DNA of 64,000 nucleotides, taken from positions 2,300,389 through 2,364,388 of the forward strand of contig CM035309.1 of the NCBI GenBank assembly GCA_002900995.3, written 5' to 3'. Shown piece after piece: positions 50,194 to 60,939 of this stretch. Source of the DNA: Ganoderma boninense. Taxonomy: Eukaryota; Basidiomycota; Agaricomycetes; Polyporales; Polyporaceae. Numbering within the stretch: the stretch's first letter is position 1; each line of letters opens with the position of its first letter. The position numbers and the translations under genes are program-made. The notes under the pieces were generated by a model. It was not told the DNA's origin. It made no database searches and saw only the letters and a program-made list of their open reading frames with translations.

Positions 50194-51994
50194 TCACGCC
50201 AACGAGAACGTGTCACGGAGCGCAGGGATCGAAGGCGAGAAGAAGTACTCTCCGCCCTTGGGAACAACCCACTCGATGGGGAGCGAGAGCGTTGCGCTCT
50301 GGTTGTTGGGGTTAGAACCTGACATCGTGCGGGGGCCGTTGTCGTCAGGGCCTTGGTTGTTCTGGCCGATGATGGCGTCGAACCCTGGAGTGACTGGCTT
50401 CTGGATAGGGAAACCCTGGTTGTTCGCCCAGCCTGTCACGGCGCATCAGCAACTTCGGTCATGGGCGAGGGCCAGGAATACGCACTGTGCTGGATGAACT
50501 GGAAGCTGTTCGTGATGCTACCGCAGTACGCCACGAAAATGAGACCGCTGCGATGCCTTGGTCAGAGGAAAGCTCAGTCACTCGATATCGATAGCGAGCT
50601 TACCGGCCATGATGCGTCTTGCCGCTGGAGACTTCCTCAGGGGTGAGTTCAGGCCCAAATTGGACACCGCGACGGATGATACGCCTGTTCTCCGTGGGGA
50701 CCCCAAGTTGCTCGAGATCGTTACGCGGGTTGGTCTTCCGCGTGTGCCCAGCGAACGGGCAGCGATCCTGGGTGTCGAAGTCATTGGGGAAGTCGTACCT
50801 AAAGTTGTTGTTCTGAAGGGGGTCCTTTCCAGCGGCGGGGTTGTCCGCCAAGGGGAAGAGGTCGACGGGGGCACCTGAAGCCGACCTTGTGAGCATGTCT
50901 CGACTGCATCACTATCAAAGCCCACGTACCACTCTTCCAGCGACCCACAAGACGGGCGCCGAGGAGGTCGGAGGTGAAGCCCTTCGTGGGATCCGCGCTC
51001 GCCTTCAAGAAGTTATCGAACTCCGGAACAAGTTGGAAGAGATAGCGGAGAGCAAGGAAACTACCATCCAGCGCCCAAGCGGGACGAGTGAACGGAGTCG
51101 TGGTACCTGCGACCACATCACCGTCTCGCCCGCACAGAATAGCGCCCTGTGGGACGGTCTCCTGGCCCGGGTTGGGCTTGGTGTCGAAGTCCTTCACTGC
51201 GGGCTGGGAAATCCCATCCAAGAAACCGAAGCTGACAAAAGACACTCTGTCATCTTGGAGAGCTGCTGAGATGATGTGTGGGGACTTACTGCTCGTGGCC
51301 CTTCTCGGCGCCGGGACGGACAACTCCCTTGAGAGTGATGACCTCGTGGAGCGTGATATGGGCGCCGATGTTGAAGATGGCCAACACAGCGGCCTGAGTC
51401 GCAGTCACAGTGAGATCACAATCACCCGAGATGATGACGACGCCGTGAATCTGGTTCTTGAACGCGTTGATCCAGTTGGGCACGAAATTGCCCTTGGCGT
51501 CGGGCGCGCCAGCATCCCCAAGGGTCTGGGAATCCTTCTGCTGACCAGTGACGAAGGCGGTATCGCCCAAGTTGTCCGTGATCCCCAACTAGACGAATGT
51601 TTGTGAGAAACTATCTCCAAAGGTTTCCTTGGACTCTTCTTACCTTAGTGAGACCGAATTGAGAGAACGCAATGTTAACGCCGGACAGCCGCAAGAGCTC
51701 AGGTGCCTTGCCAAGCTCTGCTGCCTTTTTCTTGTTGGCGGCGATCTTGGAACGGTCGTCTTGAACCTGCACAGTGGTGGTGATGAGAGGGATCAAGAGA
51801 TGAAGCCGCTTCCTGAACGCGGTGACGTCTTCGTCGATCTGGAAGAACAGGTAGTGCTGGACCTTCTTCGGGAGTCCGACACTGGGGTACAGGTGTCAGT
51901 TCACGATACGAAGAGGGATCCAGGCCATGAGCACGACGTACAGGATGTCTCCCTGGACGTTGGCGGGGTTGAGGGGTGGGAGAGTGGAGGCCAT
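50194..51994 (-). CDS. dye-decolorizing peroxidase (DyP-type)
   Basis: A haem peroxidase oxidising bulky aromatics, dyes and lignin-like substrates with H2O2. From the ATG at 51994: LNPANVQGDIL, then VGLPKKVQHYLFFQIDEDV after intron 1, SGVNIAFSQFGLTKLGI, then the signature GFLDGISQPAVKDF (GXXDG, with the distal Asp), then the proximal region with DRCPFAGHTRKTNPRND (the haem-ligand His), NRRIIRRGVQFGPE (distal Arg), and RGLIFVAYCGSI. The C-terminus is PIEWVVPKGGEYFFSPSIPA. Six exons. The protein starts almost directly at the mature-like N-terminus with no visible signal peptide, unlike most secreted basidiomycete DyPs. A distal signal exon could have been missed. Confidence 0.93.
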
Positions 51995-53717
51995 GATTGA
52001 TGATGTGAAGACTGCGAAGAAAGAACCAGGGTCAGGCAGGAAGAGGATAGCGCAGAAGACTACGTACACAACTGGTGTAGATCTGGGGACGGAAGGAGCC
52101 TATCGCACCCCTCTTATATGTGTTGTGGATGAACCACATCATTGACAAATCGGTGGCGGTCAACCGCCGTTTTGGGTCGCCGAACCTACTCCCTCACAGG
52201 TAGCCGAGAATGAACGGACAGTTCCACCGATCGGATGTACCGCCTTCTTAGGGCGCACCTCCGCACAAAGATCCTCCAAACAGCATAGCTGCGGTCGCAA
52301 AGAGGTGCGCTTGTGTGCCTCGCAAAGCGCACTTTCTCCCCAGCGACAAATATGAGATGGACGCTGGGATTTGCAAACGGGCGATGCTCCATTGGCTGCT
52401 GTGCCTGTCTGTGGGCCAAATACCGCAAGATATAAACACAATTCTAGTCAGTCGGTTGCGAAGAGAGGGCCCACCGTCTGCCTTGCCAGCATAGTGTCAA
52501 TCAAGGCTCTGGGCCGTAACGCAAAGTGGCATAGCTCCGACGTCGCCACCCATTTGGCGCCAAGCCATGCCGGTCGTTGCAATGGAGGTGGGCAGTCCTA
52601 AGTAGCTCCGCCCCCCAACAATTATGGTTAACACTGAGGTGTCTGGGTATGTACATCCATCGAAAGGTATTCAGTCTTGTATAAGGAGAGAACCGACTGT
52701 AAATACCTCACTAGACAACGCCAATACCCTTCCAGTGGATACAAGGTGGCTATGATAACCCACCAGAGACGATCCGACCCTGCACCGGGTAAGAGAGTGC
52801 ACAAGCCTAACCTTTGCGCGCACAGGCGCCCCCCGAAAATGCGGTGCGTTCGGAAGCTACTTAGGCATCAAACCTAAGCGTCTGAGTGTTAATGTCGTAA
52901 TGACCGAGAAAGCGGAGACTCACCACAGGCCGGCTGACGCCCTCAGCATTGCGCCGGACACGTAACTGTCCATCCCTTCGGCAGGTGGCGGTTGTTTTAA
53001 CACGCCGCTGGTGTCCCCGTCGCTTGCATTCCGATGTAAACGGTTCACGGAACGCCACCAAAACCCAAGAACTGGGAATAGAATGTTGAGACGGCCAAGA
53101 ACGATCGTGGAGAGTACATCTCGCTCAGGACCTAGAATATCACGCCTTGTTAGCACGGATTCGGACTATCGAAAGCTGTCAGGGCAGACAGACATCGCAC
53201 CGTCTTTCCCCTGATGCCACCAAACGTCAATGCCGGACGTGGACCACCGATTAAAAGCCACGCACTCCGATATGAGGTCTTGCATGCCCGGAGCCATCAC
53301 CGTTCCCTTCCCCCCGAAGTCCCCTTCGTACACCACGAGACCGCATCAAGAAGCACAGTACGAGCTCCTACGGCTATAACAAGCCACAGAATGCATTCGA
53401 AGCCCTTCGGCCACGGAATAGGATGGCATAACAATCACCGTTTCCGTCAACCTGCGACACAGACACATTCAGCCCCAGTAGCGCCTCTTGAGCGCAACCT
53501 TTCCTCTCCACCGGCGACCGGAAGGAACAATCTCCGCGCCAGCCATCACCAAGGCTGCGCGACCAACCTGAGTAGGAAGACATTATATGCCCGCGTGAGG
53601 TCCGTACTGTCAGCGGTGGAGCCCAATGCCAAATACTTGCCCGCTCGAATCTTACCCGTACAAAACAGACCGTCTCTACCGCCTCCGCCTCAGCACCCGC
53701 AGGCCGCCAGAACAGGA
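51995..53717. other. 1.7 kb between DyP and OPT genes
   Basis: Contains the DyP promoter (TATATAAGAGGG on the minus strand near 52110-52121) and several unassigned frames. The largest, 53214-53894 on the plus strand (226 residues, His/Pro/Arg-rich), overlaps the OPT 3' end, has no domain I know and is probably not a gene. Confidence 0.45.
52110..52121 (-). promoter_or_regulatory. TATA box of DyP gene
   Basis: ATATAAGAGGGG on the minus strand about 120 bp upstream of the DyP ATG, a plausible position for a regulated TATA promoter. Confidence 0.45.
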
Positions 53718-56472
53718 TCAAGCAGCCGGACATCCCCCACACATGCCATGCCCGCATCCCCAGCAGCTGACCACCCCGACGCCGAAGGTCCTGAGAATCA
53801 GCGACACAACGCTCACGACCCCTCACCCAGCACGAACCCGCTCGCGATGATAATCAACTTGATCCCCCCGTTTTCCCGGCCTACCCGCGTGTAGTACACA
53901 TGTTCGACGATGCCGCCGATGAGACGCGCGAGGGAGAACGACGGCGTGTTGAGGAACCCGATGGCAAACGCCACACCAGACGGTATCCACTTGGCGTACG
54001 GCCAGCCAGCGCGTACCGCACTGGTCTTCGCAGCGGCCACGAGTCCGAAGAGAGCCGCGAAAAGGACCATGAATACGCCACTTTTTTCAGGGAGCTCTCC
54101 GTCACCTGCGCCAGGTATGACGTTAGTCGGGCGAAGTGGTCGGGAAGACAAAACAGTACGCACGCAGTAGCCGTGCGAGACCAAGCCACACGAATGCGGT
54201 TGGGGCGGGGAACGACGGCCCCGGGATCTCGTAGGCGCGCTGGTATAGCGTGTACGCAGTCGTTGTGACCACAATCGACAGGCACGAGCCGATGAGCTGC
54301 CCGTAGAACTGCGCGCGCGGCGAGGCGCGGATGAGGTGTCCCGTCTTCAAGTCCTGCATGAGGTCGCCGGCCCTGCATCACCGCAGACAGAAAGGGTCCT
54401 CGTCAGCATCGAGCGCCGCCGCCCGCTCCGTGGCGCAAAATAAAGTGTAGACACGTACTGCTGTGCCCCAGCTTCTGCTACGCCTCCAGCAATAATGTTC
54501 GCGACAATGTTTCCCGGCTGAATCCAGGCGAAGAACAGCTGGCTGATCTTCCCTAATCCGCTCACAGGGTTAAGGTCTGTCTCGCCCAGCGCGCGCACGC
54601 TGCGCCCCCATAGCGCAGTCGTCGTCAGCGTAACCCAGATGCACGACGACTGCTTCGCCACAAGAGCGCTGACTGGAACTCACCCGAGGACGCTCAGAAG
54701 CCCACCCATAACGAACCCAATCAGGGTCGCCCACGGCTTGATTCCTTCGTCACCGAACACTAACCACACGAGGACGGTCCCGAGGACAATGCTGCCCCCC
54801 AAGCCCCAAACGACCCACGACATCGGCACTAGCCTGTCCTCCGTCTCGACCTCCTTGCTCTCCGGAGCCATGTCGTCGCCGCTGTGGCCCCGGAGCGAGC
54901 GCCAGACCTTCTCCTGGAACAGTTCGACGACGACGGGGATAAGCGAGACGACCGAGTCGGAGCACATAATCGCGAGCGACACCCAGAGAATCCAGCCGCG
55001 CGCTCCGACTGTCATGTCGCCGACAGGACCGGGTGCCCAGCCCGAGTACTTGGATATTGGGGAGAGAATGCCCCAGCCGACAAGCATCCCCTACGGGAAG
55101 AGAACAGTAAACCATGAGGTCCAAGGTAGAGTTAGAGGGTATCAAGTTTTTCACGCTTACGAGATTCATGCTGAGTGTAGTCGGGAAGCCCATGATAATC
55201 CCCTGGCCAATGTAGGACAAGCTCGGGGTGAATGTCCACATCCACTCCGTGGCAAGGTATGTTCCGAACAGTGGGATGGTGAACACAGCGGGGAAAAAGT
55301 ACGCGAGCAGCTGCCACGTTCAATAGATGTGTTAAGTCAATCCGTTGATACGCACGTATGTCATATACGCACAGTCATGAGGCCTGAAGCGGCAAAACTC
55401 CACGAGAGCGCATCCCAGCCCTCTTGTTCCCCAACGGCCGCGACCTCCGTCAGGTCTGACTCTATCCCTGGTGGATGGAGCGCGTCGGTTTCCCGCGCAG
55501 GGATGTCCTCCTCTTCGTTATCAGCACTGGCTAGAGCGTTGTACCCTCGACGCTGCCTTAGAGAAGTGTCGGGTGGAGGTAGTCGATGGAGGACTGAAAT
55601 GAGTTGGCCAGTGGCCGTCCCTGATGGGAATGCAAGCTGCTCCTCGATGATCTACATAGCGATACAGTAGGTGGGTATATGCGCGATAATAAAGGCTTGG
55701 CGGCAACATACCACTTGCTTCCGTAGTGGTGGTGACAAGAACACGCTGAACAAGCACGCGTTCAAACAAGTGTTTCACAAGAAATAGAGCAAGACGGGTC
55801 ACATACCCGAAGAATGCTACAGCACACGACCACCCCACTGCTGCCATCCACGATAGGTGGACTGGTGGTACACCGTCTCGTTTCTCGTCCAATAAGCCGA
55901 GCGCCGGCAAGATTCCCACAAAGCCTGCGGCCAAAGGCATCTAACCGCTTATCGGTCAGCATGCATGCATTTTGAGAGAGCATATATGATCGCACCGTTC
56001 CGGTTGCTACCGCCGTAGTCTGCAACACGACGTTCTCCTGCGCACTCATAGGTTTGCGGAGCAACTTGGACATGAGGAACCCGATCAAAGCAGATTGTAG
56101 AGACATCCTGAACGCGTCTCATGCATAAATGCGCCAATATCTGGCGGTAGAGGAGCACTCACATGCTAATCCATCCTGTCTGTAGACCAAAGTAGAGGTT
56201 CGTGAAACACAAAAGGCACCCGATGAGAAGCCCTAGCAGTACAGCTCTAATCTGACATTCCGCAGAAATAACAGTCTCTGAGTCAAACGAACAACATGAC
56301 TTCAAGAAGGTACGCACGGTGAAATCGGCCTGGGTGCCGTCTAGTGGGGTATCCGCAGAGCCAGAATGGTGGGTGCGCCTGCGAAGACGCCTTCACGCGT
56401 AGATGAGTGAGTTGAAGCAATAAAGTAGAGTGTCATGGACAGAACAGACCTCAGACAGCCAGCGATGCTCAT
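53718..56472 (-). CDS. OPT-superfamily (YSL-type) transporter, apparent C-terminal frameshift
   Basis: Multi-spanning proton-coupled transporter of peptides or metal chelates. Likely start Met at 56472. Motifs: LIGCLLCFTNLYFGLQTGW, QENVVLQTTAVATGTMPLAA, FFGVFLSPPLRKQVIIEEQL, LAFPSGTATGQLI, YIGQGIIMGFPTTLSMNLG, GWILWVSLAIMCSDSVVSL, KISQLFFAWIQPGNIVANII, AGDLMQDLKTGHL, IPSGVAFAIGFLN, then KLIIIASGFVLGEG. The next codons give S-stop (TGA near 53813), but shifting by one base continues VSVVSLILRTFGVGVVSCW and CGHGMCGGC to a stop at 53718-53720. That is what the family has, so a single base seems missing near 53816-53826. Many short introns. Confidence 0.88.
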
Positions 56473-57050
56473 CGTGGTTCTGGGTGCGCTGTCATGAGTC
56501 GAGTTGGGGAGGAGGAAAGGTAATCCGAATAAGCCGGAGCTGCCGAACAGGTCTGCAGCTTGCTCAGCACTTCTATCTGCAGACGCCCGTGACGCAATTC
56601 GTTACTATTCATTCGGCAACAAACTGCCAAGCCCTTTTCGTACCCGACGCCCCGAAGCTGCAACTTTGTCGATCGTACTAAGGAGATCAATAAGTAGTAA
56701 GTGTCTCGCAATGTACGCGCAAAGAGATAGATTTGCAGTATATTTATTGTTGGTACAGTGTAGGGGTAACAGATACAAGTCCATGCTACGGCGTAGTAGT
56801 AGATGTTGTCGTAGAGGCACACAGGTGGAAACCAATGTGTATCATAAATCGTCGGTGCATCATGGGTCTAGTATAATGCTCAGTCCGTCCGAGGCTTGAG
56901 CCTTGTCCGTGCAAGGTATCAGATATATCAAGTCATGGACAAGTCATGACAGTCTAATAATGGGTCGAGCGGTGCGAACCGTGTGCCATGAATAGATGGA
57001 GCTCGTCGGGGGCTCTTTCCGCAGCAACCGCGCGCCGTATGTGGGCCTCG
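56473..57050. other. OPT promoter and 3' region of GPI-protein gene
   Basis: 578 bp. No gene recognised. Confidence 0.45.
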
Positions 57051-57835
57051 TCACACAAGCGCGAGCCAAGCCCCGCCCGTCATGCCAGCACAAAGGGCGA
57101 CGCCTATGCTCACCCACCGCGGCTGTACCGACCACCGAGAGAAGCCAGCACTGACTACTGCAACGGTATTGGTACCGACTGAGCTTCGCCAAGAGCTGTA
57201 ATTGAGGATAGTGCCAGGGGCGGCCGTGATGGACCCTCCAGTAGTAGGGCCGAAGGAGGGGGTAAATGTCGCGACTACTGCCTCAGTATTGCCTACGAAG
57301 TTCAATCCAAGGATGTAAGTGATAGAGGTCGTAAAGGAGATGAGGCGAACGGACCGTTTGCGTCTGTGGTGGTATAAGTGTATATTGTGGGACCAGCAGC
57401 AGCAGTTTCGGGCTGGCCAACGGGGCCTTGGTTGCCTTGTGCTTGTGTTGTTGTTTGTGTCGCTGCTGTTGTGGTAAGTGTCTCCCTGAGCAAACAAAGT
57501 CAATGTGAGGCTATAAGCTACCAGCGGTGGGCGGGCGCGTATACCGCTTTTTGCGCCGTACGACCAGGATATTGGAAAGAAAAGGAAAAAGCTTACAATG
57601 TCTGGGTTGTCGGAAGGCCGAGGTTAGGATCCACGGTGATGACCTCTACAACGGTCTCCCCAGCCCTGAAAGATAATAGGAAGAAAGGTGGACAAAGTCA
57701 TTAGGATGTGGTCACGGTGCGGTGTGGAAGCGGCATTGGGCGAAGCGCTCACGGATCGATTGTGGTGACCGTCTGGGAGAGGACGGAGACGGCGCTCAGC
57801 GCCAGGACAGCGACAACATATGCAAAGGGCCTCAT
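57051..57835 (-). CDS. secreted, probably GPI-anchored Ser/Thr-rich protein
   Basis: The start at 57835 gives a clear signal peptide (MRPFAYVVAVLALSAVSVLSQ). The mature part is Thr/Ser-rich (VTTIDP, VVEVITVDPNLGLPTTQTL, a TTT/TTQAQG stretch), then NTEAVVATFTPSFGPTTGGS and GTILNYSSW, and a C-terminal hydrophobic tail (SIGVALCAGMTGGAWLALV) suited to GPI attachment. Three or four exons. This architecture recurs as small cell-surface proteins in Agaricomycetes; no enzymatic motif is visible. Function unknown, perhaps a wall-associated protein. Confidence 0.75.
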
Positions 57836-58317
57836 CGTGAAGGTCGTGTAGAGCAAGACAAGGAGCAGCGATGGTGGCCGTCCGTGGAAGAGCGGGGCAG
57901 GGACTGCGACTGTCGCCTGCTGCGCTGCGAGGTGGAGCGAGGCTGCCCTCACTGTCCTCGCCAGCGAGTAAGTAAGTATTCTGCACTCTCGCACGAAACC
58001 GCCCCAAAATATGTCCGCAATGACCGCATGCCGAGAGTGCCGGGCCCGTGGGAACGCTGAAAAATAGCCGAGGCAGAGAAATATTTGAGACTCCGCGCGA
58101 AAGCCTCTGAAATTGGTGGATTTTGGGTTTTGGTGAGCAGCGTGAAAATTCGATGCAGGCTGATCGATTCCGATGGCTGCAGTCCTTGTCTTCCAGCTTC
58201 TTCTCTCTGCGTCTTCACCCTCGCCCCTGCATCTCTCTCCGCTTGCAGGTCGCCGCACACGACCCCCGTAGGACCCTCCACGTCTCCAGCGTACTTGCCG
58301 CAAAAAAGAGGAGCGCA
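57836..58317. promoter_or_regulatory. divergent promoter region GPI-protein / OLA1
   Basis: 482 bp between divergent starts. The OLA1 side is pyrimidine-rich (58190-58300). Confidence 0.45.
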
Positions 58318-60307
58318 ATGCCTCCCAAAAAGGCTCCCGCTGCAGAGAAGAAGACCCTCCTCGGCCGGCCAGGAAACAACCTCAAGATCGGTATCGTAGG
58401 TTTGTTCAGTCACTTCGTGCAACCGCTCTTGTAATTCACCTTGACGTGGCACCAGGTCTGCCCAATGTAGGAAAGTCGTCCTTCTTCAACGCCCTCTCCA
58501 AGACAGGTCAGTATCACCCAATTGCGCGCAATATTTCAGTGCTCATTCATCCTGCTCAGACCTCGGAAAGGCTGCCAATTTCCCGTATGCTACCATTAAC
58601 CCCGAGGTAGGTCAAGCGATTCAACGCGTCACTACGTCATAAACACGCGTCCTAAAAACCTTCTCGCCTCTCAGGAAGCGCGTATCCCCGTCCCCGATGC
58701 TCGATTCGATTGGCTCTGCGAGACCTACAAGCCCGCATCTCGCGTACCTGCGCACCTGACTTGCATTGATATCGCCGGTCTCACCGCCGTATGTTCTCTC
58801 CTCACTCGCCAGCTATGCGCATATATCCCATCTGTCCGTCCGTAGGGTGCCTCAACAGGTGCTGGTCTCGGAAACGCCTTCCTCTCGCACGTCCGCGCCG
58901 TCGACGGTATCTTCCAGGTCGTACGTGCCTTCGACGATGCGGAAGTCATCCACGTCGAGGGTGACGTCGATCCCTGCCGCGACATGGAGATCATTTCCAC
59001 CGAGCTCCGTCTAAAGGACATCGAGTGGGTCGAGAAGCACCTCGAGGGTCTCAAGAAGACCGGCCGCGCTCTTGGAAGCAATTCCCTCGCCGATAAGGCA
59101 CGCAAGGAGGAGATCGCGACCGTGCAGAAGATCTACGACGCGCTGACCAAGGACAACAAGGACGTGCGCAAAGTTGATTGGACTGGCAAAGAGGTGAGTG
59201 TTTGCATTTGAATCGCTTTCGCCCTCCTTCCCCCCTTTTTTCGTGTTGATAAGTATTATGATGATAAAGAGCACCAACGCTCGAATAACCCAGCTCGTCG
59301 ACGGCGGGAGTAACGCCCCAGTATGCCTATGAGATCATGGATTCGTCTGACTTCCGTTCCATCTTCAACCATTCTCCGTCTATACCTCGTCTTCAACCTT
59401 TTCAATGAGCCGGACTAATGCATCCTCTCTTCTAGGTGAATATGACAGAATTGTTTTTTCTTGCAAGATGAAAGAGCCTAGACGGCTCTCAATATAACTC
59501 AGCTCGCCGAGGCTGGGAGTAACGCCCCAAGCCATGAGATAACTTTCAATCTGACTTGTCTTCGCTTGCCAATATCCCAGTTAATTGCTCATGCCCGTAC
59601 ACCTTCAGATCGATGTCGTTAACGGCCTCCAGCTGCTCACCGCGAAGCCTGTCACGTACCTCGTGAACCTCTCTGAGCGGGACTACATCCGCAAGAAGAA
59701 CAAGTGGCTGCCCAAGATCAAGGGGTGGATCGACGAGCACAACCCCGGCGACCCGCTCATCCCGTTTTCCGTCTCGCTTGAGGAGCGCCTCGCGCTGATG
59801 GCTTCGGACGAGGAGCGCGCAGAAGAGGAGAAGAACATCGGCGCGAACAGCGCGCTCGGCAAGATTACCACCGCCGGCTACGCGTCGCTCGACCTCATTC
59901 GCTACTTCACCTGTGGGCCCGACGAGGTCCGTGCATGGACAATCCGCAAGGGGACGAAGGCACCCCAGGCTGCCGGTGTCATCCAGTGAGTGCATGCATG
60001 TTCTTGCAGCATGGGACGATGTGTGCTGACGGGTCGGGACTGCGACAGCACCGACTTCGAGAACAAGTTCGTGTGTGGTGAGATCATGAGCTACATCGAC
60101 CTCAAGGAGAACGGGAGCGAAGCGGCGGTGAAAGCTGCCGGGAAGCTCAAGCAGCAGGGCAAGACCTACGAGAGTGCGTTCCCTTCCTCCCTCTTCGCCT
60201 CCTTGCTTGCTTTGCAGGGGTGCGCCGTCGGCCTTCGAATTAGTGACTAATGGATGCATGTCGCAGTGATCGATGGGGACATCGCGTATTGGAAATCGGG
60301 TGCATAA
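58318..60307 (+). CDS. OLA1: OLA1/YchF Obg-like ATPase
   Basis: Highly conserved ribosome-associated P-loop NTPase that prefers ATP. From the ATG at 58318: [18 protein letters not shown]1 [18 protein letters not shown]2 [19 protein letters not shown]3 [19 protein letters not shown], then coiled-coil arms ([19 protein letters not shown]), G4 [10 protein letters not shown] (NxSE instead of NKxD, as in the family) and the C-terminal TGS domain [31 protein letters not shown]. It ends [13 protein letters not shown], with TAA at 60305-60307. Exon boundaries are canonical. One intron (59194-59608) is 415 nt, while the others are about 60-80 nt. Confidence 0.96.
59194..59608 (+). other. long OLA1 intron with an internal repeated segment
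   Basis: Within this intron, a segment near 59290-59340 (CCCAGCTCGTCGACGGCGGG and following AGTAACGCCCC) recurs in diverged form near 59500-59545 (CTCAGCTCGCCGAGGCTGGG and AGTAACGCCCC, then CATGAGAT). So the intron seems to have grown by an internal duplication. Confidence 0.7.
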
Positions 60308-60939
60308 TCGGGCCAGGGTGTCGTGTATGCTATCATACCATAGACGGCCACCTTTGATTTATCGCATGTCTCGCGGGTGTAGGTTCCTGTACAGCAGTTC
60401 AATTCAATCCAGCACAATATTCTACATCGCGCAAGTCCTTCCCTTAGCCAGTTGCAGATTCTCGCGTCAACTGGTAAGCACACGGCGCTTGATGCTGCAG
60501 ACTACCTTGAATGCTGCCATTGAGGCTCAAGCGCACCTCGACGGTACGTTATGGTCTTGACGTTTCCCGCATCCCTCTTACTGACAAAGTGCGAAGTGGG
60601 CCTCCTGCTGCCCACATGTGACAATCGGGTGCCGATTCAGACCCGAAATGCCTCGCAAGAATCCCCCTTTGGACGCAAGTGATGGTTCTCTGTATTTGTG
60701 TTGTACGTGTTCACTGGCGTCTCTGAGCTACAATTGCAGGGGCCCGACTCCAAGGGCCCATCCTACTCATCTCCGATGCATTCAGAGAATCGTCCGAGAA
60801 GAAATGTTATAGGGTCAGCATAGAAAAGACTGGCTTCAGCAGGCTCATATAACTCCCATTACGCTGTCCTGATAGTCGTTCCCCGACATTCGAGCCCACC
60901 TTCCTCCAGCTCATTTGATTCTGACATCCTACGTGCCGG
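60308..60939. other. OLA1 3' region and upstream region of MBOAT gene 1
   Basis: 632 bp. Contains a small exon-like stretch (about 60501-60543, after CTGCAG and before GTACGT) reading TTLNAAIEAQAHLDG in one frame. A diverged copy, SLNAALQAPEHPDG, occurs in the duplicate at 63324-63366 with the same flanking splice-like signals. Its gene is unclear. Confidence 0.5.

Noticed and set aside
53780..53830. A 36-nt intron (GTGAGG...TTCTCAG) explaining the OPT C-terminus
   Set aside because: Shorter than any intron in the window, and the resulting tail does not resemble the family, whereas a one-base shift restores a family-like C-terminus.
59546..60259. 237-residue minus-strand frame opposite OLA1
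   Set aside because: Antisense shadow of a highly conserved, GC-rich OLA1 exon.
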